Shown piece by piece: positions 1 through 7,566 of a DNA stretch of 10,000 nucleotides. A model generated the notes under the pieces. That model was not told where the DNA came from. It did not search any database and saw nothing but the letters and a program-made list of their open reading frames with translations. Numbering within the stretch: the stretch's first letter is position 1; each line of letters begins with the position of its first letter. Where the stretch lies: assembly GCA_020216845.1 (NCBI GenBank), contig JAIWNK010000040.1, forward strand, positions 1-10,000. Direction: 5' to 3'. Origin of the DNA: Anaerolinea sp. (GTDB lineage: Bacteria > Chloroflexota > Anaerolineae > Anaerolineales > Anaerolineaceae). Made by a program: the position numbers and the translations under genes.

Positions 1-1
1 C

Positions 2-2215
2 CCGCGCCTGATCAAGATTTTGCAGGGCGGTGTGCAGCATCAGGTCTTGAACGCGCGCAAACATGATGAAGAAGCGCTGATTATTTTGCGCGCCGGCGCC
101 TATGGGGCGGTGACGATTGCGACCAACATGGCCGGGCGCGGTGTGGATATTAAGTTGGGTGGTGCCTTGCCGGATGAGGTGCATCGGGATGTGAACCGCG
201 TGCTGCGACGCAATGGCATAGACCCGTATGGGATGACCGATGAAGAACGCTATCAGGCTTTGCAGCAGGTGCCGGCGGATGCCTATGGCATTTATGCCGA
301 AGCTGTACAGGCATTTTTGCAGCATATTCAGCAAATGCGGCAAGTGCGCGCTCTGGGCGGCCTGCATGTGATTGGCTCAGAACGGCACGAGGCGCGCCGC
401 ATTGATAATCAGCTGCGCGGTCGGGCCGCTCGTCAGGGCGATCCGGGCTCTTCGCGCTTTTACCTTTCCCTGGAAGATGACTTGATGCGTCTCTTCGGTG
501 GGGCACAGGTTGAAGCTTTGATGAAACGGCTGAAGATTGATGAAAGTATGCCGATTGAAAGCGGCATCGTTGGCCGGGTGGTGGAGCAATCACAGCATTC
601 GGTTGAAGGGCGCAACTTCGATATCCGCAAGCACACGCTGGAATATGATGATGTGTTGAACATGCAGCGCAAGCGCATTTTTGCTCAGCGTGACCGTGTG
701 TTCACCAAGGAAGATTTGTTTGAAGATGTGGCTGAGATGTTGCGCGCCGAATTGCAAACGCGCGTGGCGCAGGAAGCCAAGGCAGAAGAAGGCCCCTGGC
801 GTTTGCTGGCTTACCTGGAAGAGATTCAACCGCCGATTCAAACGCAGGGTGTCTTTTACCCCACCTACACACAGCGCTTGCTGATGCAAGAACTGCGTGC
901 TGCCTTGCCAGAACGCCCCGAACCGGCGGATTTGTATCAGGCCTTTTTGCAGTTGACCGAACGCGTCCTTCATGCTGAGCGCGAGCACGTCTTGCGCACG
1001 GTGCAAGACCTGTTGGAACGCGCCGAAGAGTCTTTTGATGCTCAATTGGCGGAACGCCTGGAAATGTTGGATACGTTCCGCGAGGGCCTGAAGGAACGAG
1101 CAGAAGCGGAAGAGGGTCCATTGCGCCCGCAGGCGTTGCTGGAAGAGCTTTCGGGGTTGGTGCGCACACCGTTGCGCCTCTCGCCGGAGCAATTGCGCGC
1201 CTTGCCCGAAGGCGGGGCGGTGGCTTTGGATGCGGTGCGGCAGCAGGTGCAGGCCAATTTGTTGGGGGTGGCGCTGACGCGTCTTTCGGGCACCTTGCTG
1301 CGTCGCATCAGCGATTTGGATTTGCGCCCGTCGCAACTGCAAAACCTGGAATGGGCCGATGTGGCCGATACCGTCTTGCGGGTCGTGGAGGCATTTTATG
1401 ACCGCCGCGCCGAGCAATTGCTTGGCAAAGATGGGCAGATTGCCCATGACCTTGATCCATTGTTTGAGCGGTTGGGCAACGCAGTGCTTGATGAACGCAA
1501 CTGGATGGCACTTTTGGGGGTGGCGGCACAGGGCACGCAAATGGACTTTGACCGCCGCACGCACCGCCGCACCTGGCGGCGGGTGGCCCGCCTCAATTAT
1601 GTCTACCTGACGGCGCAGCTGATTGGCCGCCGCGAGGAACAAGATTTGACCCGGGAAATCATTGAACATTTGGAACAGGCCGTTCAAATGCAGCGCCGGG
1701 TGTGGGGCATTTTGGAATGGGGACGCCTGACGCAAAATGATGTGACGCTGGGTCAGATGGAAGGAAGCTTGTTGCGGCAACTTGCTGAACAATGGGGCGA
1801 GGAGACTTTGCAAGCACATTTGGGCGATCGCCTGAACGAATTGCCAGAAGGGCCAAGGCGAGATATGATCCTGGCCTTGGGACGGCGATTGCAGAACGAG
1901 GCGCATCGCGAGCTGTTGTTGCGGGTCATTTCGCAGGCCTGGATTGATTACCTGACGCAGATGGAAGCACTGCGGGTGCAAATTGGCATGGAATCGTATG
2001 CGCAGCGCGATCCGTTGGTGGCCTACAAGAGCCGCGCTTCGGAATTGTTCAATGACTTGCTGAAGGAAATTCGCAGTGGTGTGGTGGCAGCGATGATGAC
2101 CTATCGTCCGAGCCGGGCGGCTGCGGCAAGCGTGGAGCGCGATCTAGCCGCTCAGGATGAACGCCCCGCTCCCGCTTCGCCGGACCGCTCGACCAAAAAA
2201 CGCAAACGCCATTGA
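2..2215 (+). CDS. secA: Protein translocase subunit SecA, C-terminal part (5' end outside window)
   Basis: ATPase motor that drives preproteins through the SecYEG channel at the inner face of the membrane. The reading frame is open from base 2, so the gene begins upstream; the TTG at 20 is internal. Visible in order: second nucleotide-binding fold with [17 protein letters not shown] (about 107-166), then [19 protein letters not shown] and the arginine-finger motif VI (about 357-440), [14 protein letters not shown], the scaffold-helix start [19 protein letters not shown] (from about 638), and the scaffold end [12 protein letters not shown]...[12 protein letters not shown] (from 1940). Known SecA proteins have about 130 residues between EYDDV and the W(x)nL segment; here there are 433, so some 300 residues are inserted. 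Motif VI reads RGRAARQGD where RGR(S/A)GRQGD is usual. The C-terminus ends in a basic KKRKRH tail with no cysteines, so the SecB/lipid-binding zinc motif is absent. If the missing N-terminus is of usual size, the whole protein would be about 1,200 residues (inference). Identity is certain. Confidence 0.97.
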   Translation, partial: PRLIKILQGGVQHQVLNARKHDEEALIILRAGAYGAVTIATNMAGRGVDIKLGGALPDEVHRDVNRVLRRNGIDPYGMTDEERYQALQQVPADAYGIYAEAVQAFLQHIQQMRQVRALGGLHVIGSERHEARRIDNQLRGRAARQGDPGSSRFYLSLEDDLMRLFGGAQVEALMKRLKIDESMPIESGIVGRVVEQSQHSVEGRNFDIRKHTLEYDDVLNMQRKRIFAQRDRVFTKEDLFEDVAEMLRAELQTRVAQEAKAEEGPWRLLAYLEEIQPPIQTQGVFYPTYTQRLLMQELRAALPERPEPADLYQAFLQLTERVLHAEREHVLRTVQDLLERAEESFDAQLAERLEMLDTFREGLKERAEAEEGPLRPQALLEELSGLVRTPLRLSPEQLRALPEGGAVALDAVRQQVQANLLGVALTRLSGTLLRRISDLDLRPSQLQNLEWADVADTVLRVVEAFYDRRAEQLLGKDGQIAHDLDPLFERLGNAVLDERNWMALLGVAAQGTQMDFDRRTHRRTWRRVARLNYVYLTAQLIGRREEQDLTREIIEHLEQAVQMQRRVWGILEWGRLTQNDVTLGQMEGSLLRQLAEQWGEETLQAHLGDRLNELPEGPRRDMILALGRRLQNEAHRELLLRVISQAWIDYLTQMEALRVQIGMESYAQRDPLVAYKSRASELFNDLLKEIRSGVVAAMMTYRPSRAAAASVERDLAAQDERPAPASPDRSTKKRKRH

Positions 2216-2238
2216 GAAAATTTTAACAAATTGGTCTG

Positions 2239-2264
2239 TTGGCAATTGGATTTTGGTGTATAAT
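2239..2264 (+). promoter_or_regulatory. Possible upstream promoter of rpsA (P1)
   Basis: A perfect -10 hexamer TATAAT lies at 2259-2264, just after secA. The best -35 match, TTGGCA at 2239-2244, leaves a spacer of only 14 bases, which is short; no good -35 sits at 16-18. It is therefore a weaker candidate than the promoter at 2303-2331 but may act as a second start for rpsA. Confidence 0.3.
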
Positions 2265-2302
2265 CATACCCGCTTAACCCATGCGGCAGCCCTTAACGGG
2301 GC

Positions 2303-2331
2303 TTGTCAATAAAGCATTTCGCCTTTATAAT
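2303..2331 (+). promoter_or_regulatory. SigA/sigma-70-type promoter of rpsA (P2)
   Basis: TTGTCA (2303-2308) and TATAAT (2326-2331) are separated by exactly 17 bases, giving 11 of 12 consensus matches. Transcription would start near 2338, leaving a leader of about 30 bases. The rpsA ribosome binding site GGAG at 2355-2358 lies 11 bases before the ATG. A 5-bp inverted repeat AGCCC/GGGCT (2288-2292 and 2299-2303) abuts the -35 box. Confidence 0.8.
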
Positions 2332-2369
2332 GGGCAGTATCTTAAATCCTTTTTGGAGTAATTGATCGT

Positions 2370-3602
2370 ATGGAAACTAACGACGCCCAACTCGAGCAGG
2401 GGGCAGTGCCCGAGAATCATGCAGAGAACAACATGGCTTCCTTGTTAGAACAGGAAGGCCTCGGCATTGATTTCCCCACCGCTGGGGAAATTCGCAATGG
2501 TGTGATTGCCAGTCTGACGCCTGGCCAGATTCTGGTTAGCGTTGGAACCAAATCAGAAGGTGTTATCAGTGGCAAGGAATATGAGCTGATCCCGGAAGAG
2601 GAACTGGCCACGCTCAAGGTTGGGCAAGAGATTCCGGTTTATGTCATCAACCCTGAAGACCAAAACGGGAACCTGGTGCTTTCTTATGTGCGTGCCCGTG
2701 AAGAGGTGAGCTGGAAGGATGTGGAAGCGCTGAAAGAGTCGCGCGAAAGCATTCGCAGCAGCATTGTTGGCTACAACAAGGGCGGCCTCATTGTTCCGGT
2801 GATGGGCTTGCGTGGGTTTGTGCCTGCTTCTCAAATTAGCCTGTCTCGTCGTGCTGCGTTGAGCGGGGATACCCCCGATCAGATGTGGAGCAAGATGATT
2901 GGGCAGGAAATTTACGTGTGCGTGATTGAAGTGGATCGCGAACGCCGCCGCCTGATCCTCTCCGAACGTGCTGCTTCGACCGAAACGCGCGAATCGTTGA
3001 AAGAGCGCGTGATTGATGAGCTGCAAGAAGGCGAAATCCGCACGGGGCGTGTGACGAGCCTGGCCGATTTCGGCGCGTTCGTCAACATCAATGGCGCCGA
3101 TGGTCTGGTGCACCTGTCCGAAATCTCGTGGGATCGCATTCAGCATCCCGGCGAGGTGTTGAAAGTTGGGCAGGAAGTCAAAGTCAAGGTGATTAGCGTT
3201 GACCGCGAAAAGAAGCGCATTGGCCTGTCCATTCGGCAGCTGTTGGATGACCCGTGGGCACAACGCGTGGCGGCCTATCAGGTTGGGCAGTTGATTGAGG
3301 GTAAGATTACCCGCCTGACCAAGTTTGGTGCTTTTGCCCGCATTCAGGACGACCTGGAAGGTCTGATTCACATCTCTGAAATCAGCGAACGCCGCATTGA
3401 GCACCCCAAAGAGGTGCTGAAGGAAGGCGACGTGGTGACGTTGCGGGTCATCAAGATTGATCCCGAGAACCATCGCGTGGGGCTGAGCCTGCGCCGGGTT
3501 GAATCCATGGCTTATGCCGATATGGACTGGATGGAAATCGTTGAGGACCTCAACGAAAGCGATGAGGATGCTCCGAGCGAATCAGAGCAACCGGCGGAGT
3601 AG
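2370..3602 (+). CDS. rpsA: 30S ribosomal protein S1, four S1 repeats
   Basis: RNA-binding protein of the small subunit that captures and unfolds mRNA at initiation. The 410 residues hold four OB-fold S1 repeats at about 39-108, 126-201, 220-289 and 305-376. Repeats 3 and 4 are the most canonical (GxVtsladFGAFVnI...GLVHlSEIS and FGAFARI...GLIHISEIS, each followed by a VKVISVD or LRVIKID strand). Repeats 1 and 2 are more divergent, as in known S1 proteins, where the N-terminal ones contact the ribosome. A short acidic N-terminal segment and an acidic, Ser/Glu-rich tail (about 390-410) flank them. This is shorter than the six-repeat E. coli protein and matches the four-repeat type of many Gram-positive and related lineages. 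The ATG start is supported by GGAG at 2355-2358. The gene appears monocistronic: its own promoter upstream and a terminator hairpin directly after the stop. Confidence 0.95.
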   Translation: METNDAQLEQGAVPENHAENNMASLLEQEGLGIDFPTAGEIRNGVIASLTPGQILVSVGTKSEGVISGKEYELIPEEELATLKVGQEIPVYVINPEDQNGNLVLSYVRAREEVSWKDVEALKESRESIRSSIVGYNKGGLIVPVMGLRGFVPASQISLSRRAALSGDTPDQMWSKMIGQEIYVCVIEVDRERRRLILSERAASTETRESLKERVIDELQEGEIRTGRVTSLADFGAFVNINGADGLVHLSEISWDRIQHPGEVLKVGQEVKVKVISVDREKKRIGLSIRQLLDDPWAQRVAAYQVGQLIEGKITRLTKFGAFARIQDDLEGLIHISEISERRIEHPKEVLKEGDVVTLRVIKIDPENHRVGLSLRRVESMAYADMDWMEIVEDLNESDEDAPSESEQPAE

Positions 3603-3613
3603 TTGAAACCTGC

Positions 3614-3653
3614 GAGAGCGCACCCGAACCGGTGCGCTCTCTTCTCATTATTT
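3614..3653 (+). terminator. Intrinsic-type terminator after rpsA
   Basis: A perfect 11-bp stem, GAGAGCGCACC (3614-3624) with GGTGCGCTCTC (3631-3641), encloses a 6-base loop and starts 11 bases after the rpsA stop codon. The following TTCTCATTATTT is T-rich but interrupted, so termination may be partial. No clear promoter is visible between it and the next gene, so some read-through into the dipeptidase run is plausible. Confidence 0.75.
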
Positions 3654-3679
3654 CCTGAGCTCGAAAGGTACGGCAGATA

Positions 3680-4759
3680 ATGACGTTTCTCGTGGATGCA
3701 CATCAAGACCTGGCTTACAATATGCTGACCTTTGGGCGAGATTATCGCCGCTCTGTGGCCGAAACTCGTCGCCTGGAAGAAGGCTTGCCGGTCTTGCAGC
3801 ATACCGGGCACACTTTATTGGGCTGGCCAGAATATCAAGCCGGTCAGGTTGGGCTCATTTTTAGCACCCTGTTCCTGGCGCCGCGCCGCTATCGCGGCGG
3901 CGATTGGGATGTGCAATCCTATGCAAACTTTGACGAGGCGCGGCAGCTTTTGCGGGCGCAGGTGGCGCTCTATGGGCGGCTGTGCGATGAGTCACCGCAG
4001 GCGTTTCAACCGGTGCGGCAACAGGCAGAGCTGAAAGCGCTGTTGCAGGCCTGGCAAACCGAGCCCTCGCCGCATCCGGTGGGGCTGTTGTTGCTGATGG
4101 AGGGGGCGGAGGGCATTGCTCACCCGGACGAATTGGCAGAGTGGTGGCAGGCGGGTGTGCGGGCAATCGGGCTGGTATGGGCGGGGACGCGTCTGTGCGG
4201 TGGAATGCATGAGGGCGAGGGCTTTACCCGCGAGGGGGAAGCGTTTTTGGAAGTGATGGCTGACCTGGGCTTTACGCTCGATATCAGTCACATGAACGAA
4301 CGCTCCGCTCGTCAGGCGCTAGAACGCTATGCCGGGCCGGTGATCGCCTCCCATGCCAATGCGCGCGCCCTGCTGACCCCCGACAATCAACGTCATTTGT
4401 CCGATGATGTCATCCGCTTGTTGATTGAGCGCGATGGGGTGATGGGCATTTTGCCTTTCAATCGCTTTCTCAAAGCGACCTGGAAGCCCGGCGATCCGCG
4501 TTCCGCGGTCACCTTGTTGGATGTGGTTGCTCACATGGACCATGTTTGTCAATTGGCTGGGGATGCCCGTCATGTGGCGATTGGCACCGATTTTGATGGC
4601 GGCTTTGGGTGGCCATCAGTGCCGCAAGAGCTGGATACGATTGCGGATCTGCAAAAATTGGCCCCGCTGCTTTTGGAACGGGGCTATTCTGCCGAGGATG
4701 TGCAAAACATCTTTGGCGGCAATTGGCTGCGACATTTGGAGCATAGTTTACCCGAATGA
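3680..4759 (+). CDS. Peptidase family M19 (renal/membrane dipeptidase-like) metallopeptidase
   Basis: Binuclear-zinc amidohydrolase-fold enzyme; members hydrolyse dipeptides, often with D-amino acids or a dehydro residue. The 359-residue product shows the expected ligand set: HxD near the N-terminus (H8, D10 in DAHQDL), the bridging glutamate E141 in LLLMEGAEG, H204 in LDISHM, H225 in IASHANAR, and D304 in GTDFDGGFG. Length is normal for bacterial M19 proteins. No signal peptide or membrane segment is visible, so it is probably cytoplasmic. The first motif, DAHQDLAYN, departs from the common DGHNDL form, so it belongs to a less typical subgroup and the natural substrate cannot be named. ATG start supported by AAAGG at 3664-3668. 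The stop overlaps the next start by 4 bases (ATGA), which ties it to the downstream membrane and envelope genes. A role in peptidoglycan-peptide or D-amino-acid dipeptide turnover is possible (inference). Confidence 0.88.
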   Translation: MTFLVDAHQDLAYNMLTFGRDYRRSVAETRRLEEGLPVLQHTGHTLLGWPEYQAGQVGLIFSTLFLAPRRYRGGDWDVQSYANFDEARQLLRAQVALYGRLCDESPQAFQPVRQQAELKALLQAWQTEPSPHPVGLLLLMEGAEGIAHPDELAEWWQAGVRAIGLVWAGTRLCGGMHEGEGFTREGEAFLEVMADLGFTLDISHMNERSARQALERYAGPVIASHANARALLTPDNQRHLSDDVIRLLIERDGVMGILPFNRFLKATWKPGDPRSAVTLLDVVAHMDHVCQLAGDARHVAIGTDFDGGFGWPSVPQELDTIADLQKLAPLLLERGYSAEDVQNIFGGNWLRHLEHSLPE

Positions 4760-5262
4760 GTACACCGGACCGTCCCCCTCTCTCGGATCCTGAAGCGTTG
4801 GAAACCCTGCCGGGGCTGCCCTACTCGCGCCGACGCGTGCGTCTGGGTTTGGTGCTGACGCTGATTGGGTTTGTCGTCTTTCTAATTGGTGCACAACCGA
4901 GCTTTTTTGGCTTAGATCGTAGCCCGGTGGTCGGCTTTGTGCAAATTGCCGTCTTTTTGGTCGGGCTGGGGGTAATGTGCTTGGGCGGCTATTTGAGCCT
5001 GATGGCGCTGTGGAAAGATCAACAACCGACAATTGCAGCTGATATTGGCCTGCGTATGGTGGCAACCGGCTATTTGATTGCTGTGTTTGCTGGCATGGCC
5101 GATGTGTTTGGCGTTGGCAGTCACCCTTTGCCGGGCGTGCCCTTCTTTGGTGAGTGGCAGGCGCGCGGCGTGCAATTGGGGCAGGCGGTGATTGTGGTTG
5201 GCTTTTTGCTGCTCATTCCCTATCGGCGCATTGGCAAGTCGGACACGGACAAACATTCGTAG
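4756..5262 (+). CDS. Small four-helix integral membrane protein, unknown function
   Basis: The 168-residue product is not assigned to any family. After a polar, proline-rich cytosolic N-terminus (about 1-28) it has four hydrophobic segments at roughly 29-47, 57-84, 98-118 and 139-156, and a short charged tail (YRRIGKSDTDKHS). By the positive-inside rule, with RRRVR before helix 1 and RR after helix 4, both ends are probably cytoplasmic. The loop between helices 3 and 4 carries GVGSHPLPGVPFFGEW. The ATG at 4756 overlaps the dipeptidase stop (ATGA), and a distant GGAG lies at 4738-4741, so translation is probably coupled. The downstream gene starts within 35 bases. The real-gene call rests on this context and on the clean membrane topology. 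No enzymatic motif is visible. Confidence 0.75.
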   Translation: MSTPDRPPLSDPEALETLPGLPYSRRRVRLGLVLTLIGFVVFLIGAQPSFFGLDRSPVVGFVQIAVFLVGLGVMCLGGYLSLMALWKDQQPTIAADIGLRMVATGYLIAVFAGMADVFGVGSHPLPGVPFFGEWQARGVQLGQAVIVVGFLLLIPYRRIGKSDTDKHS

Positions 5263-5296
5263 CGGAGACGATTTGTTCGAGAGCCTGTTGCCTCCC

Positions 5297-6256
5297 ATGC
5301 ATCGTCAGTGGTCACGCCGTGAATGGGTGTTGACGCTGGCGGTAGCGGTTGGGTTGTGGGTCATTTACGCGTTCATTGGCCCGGGCATTGATTATTACGG
5401 CGCATATACCTGGATGGTAAACAACCCTGAGATGTATCCGCTCAACGCGCAACGCCCTTGGACGCTGAACCCGACCTGGATGGTGCCGTTCATGGCGCCA
5501 TTCATCACCTTGCCGGGGCGGGCGGGCTATCTGGCCTTTATGGCGGCAACGCTGGCGATGATGATTTTTGGCGCCTATGTCTTTGGCGGGCGACCTATTC
5601 CACTGTTGCTTTCGGCGCAAATGTGGTGGGTGTTGTGGTGGGGGCAGTTGGAAGGCTGGGGCGTTTTGGGGCTGGTGCTGTGTTGGTTGGCCATGCAGCA
5701 GCCGGTCAGCTGGGGCTGGATGTTTTTGGGGCTGACAATGGCTTCATTCAAGCCGCAGGTTAGTTTCATTCCAGCTTTGTTTGCCTGGTGGCAGAGCGGG
5801 CAGCGTCGTTGGGCTTCGGCAGCGTTGTTGCTGGGCGTGGCGCTGTTGAGTGTGCTCATTTGGGGCCCCTGGCCGTTGTGGTATTGGCAGGGCCTGCAAG
5901 GTTTTGTCGGCGATCAACATGCCGGGCCGTGGAATGCCTCCTTGGGGTGGGTGGCCTTGCCGCTGTTTGTGCCGGCGCTTGGGTTGCCCCTTCGCCGCGA
6001 TCAACGATTGTTGGCGTTGACGGCGACGGCTTTGTTGGTTTCGCCCTATTTGCCCTATTACAGCACGATTGTGCTGTTGTGTTTCAACCTGCCGGTGTGG
6101 TTGTATGTGTTTGCGTTTACCGGCTATTTGACCGATCTGTTGGGCACACGCCTGGCCTGGAATGCTTTGGCGCTGCTGCCGCTGTTGACCCTGGCATGGC
6201 TATACTTTCCGCTGGCACAACGCGCCTGGCAGCGTTGGAAGGACAGACGGAGTTGA
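5297..6256 (+). CDS. Multi-spanning membrane protein, GT-C/GT87-like glycosyltransferase
   Basis: About 319 residues, almost entirely hydrophobic with many predicted membrane helices. Features recall the polyprenol-phosphate-sugar-dependent GT-C enzymes of family GT87 (DUF2029/PimE type): an acidic residue in the first extracytoplasmic loop (D32 in GPGIDYYGAYTW), a helix-boundary GQLEGWGVLGLVL segment (116-128) like the family GQxN/GQ motif, and a positively charged ...SFKPQVSFIPALF segment (150-162) like its ALKPxP motif. Such enzymes transfer a sugar from a lipid carrier outside the membrane. The family assignment is by motif resemblance only; another polytopic transferase or flippase is possible. 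The start is uncertain: ATG 5297 gives a sensible N-terminus (MHRQWSRREW), but in-frame TTG 5273 has a better ribosome binding site (GGAG 5264-5267). The stop overlaps the next start by 4 bases (TTGA). Confidence 0.65.
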   Translation: MHRQWSRREWVLTLAVAVGLWVIYAFIGPGIDYYGAYTWMVNNPEMYPLNAQRPWTLNPTWMVPFMAPFITLPGRAGYLAFMAATLAMMIFGAYVFGGRPIPLLLSAQMWWVLWWGQLEGWGVLGLVLCWLAMQQPVSWGWMFLGLTMASFKPQVSFIPALFAWWQSGQRRWASAALLLGVALLSVLIWGPWPLWYWQGLQGFVGDQHAGPWNASLGWVALPLFVPALGLPLRRDQRLLALTATALLVSPYLPYYSTIVLLCFNLPVWLYVFAFTGYLTDLLGTRLAWNALALLPLLTLAWLYFPLAQRAWQRWKDRRS

Positions 6257-7566
6257 AACGAGCTGTTGTTGTAGGTGGGGGGCTGGCTGGTTTGGCCGCC
6301 GCACGCGACCTGGTGTTGGCCGGGTGGCAGGTGACGCTGTTGGAAGCAGGTGCCGCCTGGGGGGGGCTGGCAAGCGCCTTGACGATTGCCGGTGAGCGCG
6401 TGGAACGCTTCTATCATTTCGTTTGTCGCTCCGATGATGCTCTGGTGGGCCTGGCGCGTGAATTGGGGATTGAGCAACGTCTGCACTGGACGCGCACCCG
6501 CACGGCGTTCTTCTATCATGGACGGCATTACCGGTTTGGCACTCCGCTGGACCTGTTACGTTTTACCCCGGTGCCATTCGCTCAACGCGTGCGCTTTGGT
6601 TTGCATGTGCTCTCTTCCCGATTGCGTTCGCAATGGAAGGCGCTCGATGATGTGCCGGCGCAGCAGTGGTTGGTGCAACACATTGGTCAGCAGGCTTATG
6701 ATGTCATTTGGCATCCGCTCTTGTGGGGCAAGTTTGGTCAGGATGAGCAGGAAATTGCAGCGGCATGGATGTGGCACCGCATTTGGCGTGTGGCACGTTC
6801 GCGTCAGCATTTGTTGGCCCCTGAGATGTTTGGCTTTTTTGAGGAAGGATCGTTTACCATCGTTCAGGCTTTGGTGGATTGGTTGACAGCGCGCCCGCAG
6901 CAGGTGCAATTGCGTTTGCACACACCGGTGCGCACCTTGCAACGCGACGAAAACAGCTGGCAAGTGCAGCTTATGAACGATGAAACCCTGACGGCAGATG
7001 CGGTCATTTCGACTGTGGCGCTGCCGGTGCTTGTGCGCCTGTTGCCACAGGCGAGTGCGTCCTATCGGCAGCAATTGAGCAGCATCCCAATGATTGGCGT
7101 GGTCTGTCTTTTGCTGCGCTTGCGCCAATCCTTCAGCCCCAACTTTTGGCTGAATATTCACGATCCGCAGGTGGCGTTTAATGGCGTCATCGAGCTGACC
7201 AACCTCAATTTACGCCTGCGGCAGGCGGGGTTGAACCTGTTGTATGTGCCGTTTTACCTGCCAACGGACAGTGAGCGTTATCAGCGCGCAGATGAGGGGC
7301 TGATGAGCGAATATTTGTCGGCGCTGCGACGGGTGAACTCGGCATTTGATGAAAGCTGGGTTGAGGAAGCCTATATCTCACGCGAGGCATATGCACAGGC
7401 GGTCTGCAAGGTGGGCTTTTTGCAGCGCATGCCGGATGTGCGGGCGCCTTTGCCGGGGCTATATGTGAGCGACTCGACGCAGTTTTACCCTGAAGATCGA
7501 ACATTGAGCGCAGCAATTCGGCGGGGGCGCCTGGCGGCAGCCTGCGCACAAGAGGATGTGCGGTGA
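6253..7566 (+). CDS. NAD(P)/FAD-dependent oxidoreductase, amine oxidase/protoporphyrinogen-oxidase-like
   Basis: A 437-residue flavoprotein. The N-terminus is a dinucleotide-binding fold, VVVGGGLAGLAAARDL (GxGxxG at G8, G10, G13) with the ribose-binding acidic residue E31 in VTLLEAG and the following AWGGLA turn (35-40) typical of the amine oxidase/UDP-galactopyranose mutase superfamily. The C-terminus has a second FAD contact, GLYVSDSTQFYPEDRTLSAA (402-421), with an aspartate in the expected place, although the usual AGD is altered to VSD. The substrate cannot be read from the sequence; relatives act on polyprenoids, amines, porphyrins or nucleotide sugars. The start is TTG 6253, chosen because GGAAGGA (6237-6243) lies 9 bases upstream and the protein then begins MKRAVVVGGG. 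The open frame runs further up but overlaps the glycosyltransferase, so that extension is rejected. Both ends overlap neighbours by 4 bases, which implies a shared pathway with the glycosyltransferase and the methyltransferase. Confidence 0.85.
   Translation: MKRAVVVGGGLAGLAAARDLVLAGWQVTLLEAGAAWGGLASALTIAGERVERFYHFVCRSDDALVGLARELGIEQRLHWTRTRTAFFYHGRHYRFGTPLDLLRFTPVPFAQRVRFGLHVLSSRLRSQWKALDDVPAQQWLVQHIGQQAYDVIWHPLLWGKFGQDEQEIAAAWMWHRIWRVARSRQHLLAPEMFGFFEEGSFTIVQALVDWLTARPQQVQLRLHTPVRTLQRDENSWQVQLMNDETLTADAVISTVALPVLVRLLPQASASYRQQLSSIPMIGVVCLLLRLRQSFSPNFWLNIHDPQVAFNGVIELTNLNLRLRQAGLNLLYVPFYLPTDSERYQRADEGLMSEYLSALRRVNSAFDESWVEEAYISREAYAQAVCKVGFLQRMPDVRAPLPGLYVSDSTQFYPEDRTLSAAIRRGRLAAACAQEDVR

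Noticed and set aside
590..1981. Long open frame (463 codons) on the - strand opposite secA
   Set aside because: It lies wholly antisense to clear SecA sequence, its translation is rich in Gln/His/Arg with no recognisable domain, and it is explained by the codon bias of the sense gene.
2553..3473. 306-codon open frame on the - strand opposite rpsA
   Set aside because: Antisense shadow of a certain S1 gene; low-complexity His/Asn-rich translation without motifs or a ribosome binding site.
3654..3679. Promoter directly ahead of the dipeptidase gene
   Set aside because: GATAAT-like bases overlap the start codon itself and no -35 partner is visible at proper spacing.
5788..6252. Upstream extension of the FAD oxidoreductase frame into the glycosyltransferase gene
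   Set aside because: The extension would overlap the whole second half of a good membrane protein gene; the Rossmann GxGxxG begins just after TTG 6253, which has its own ribosome binding site.
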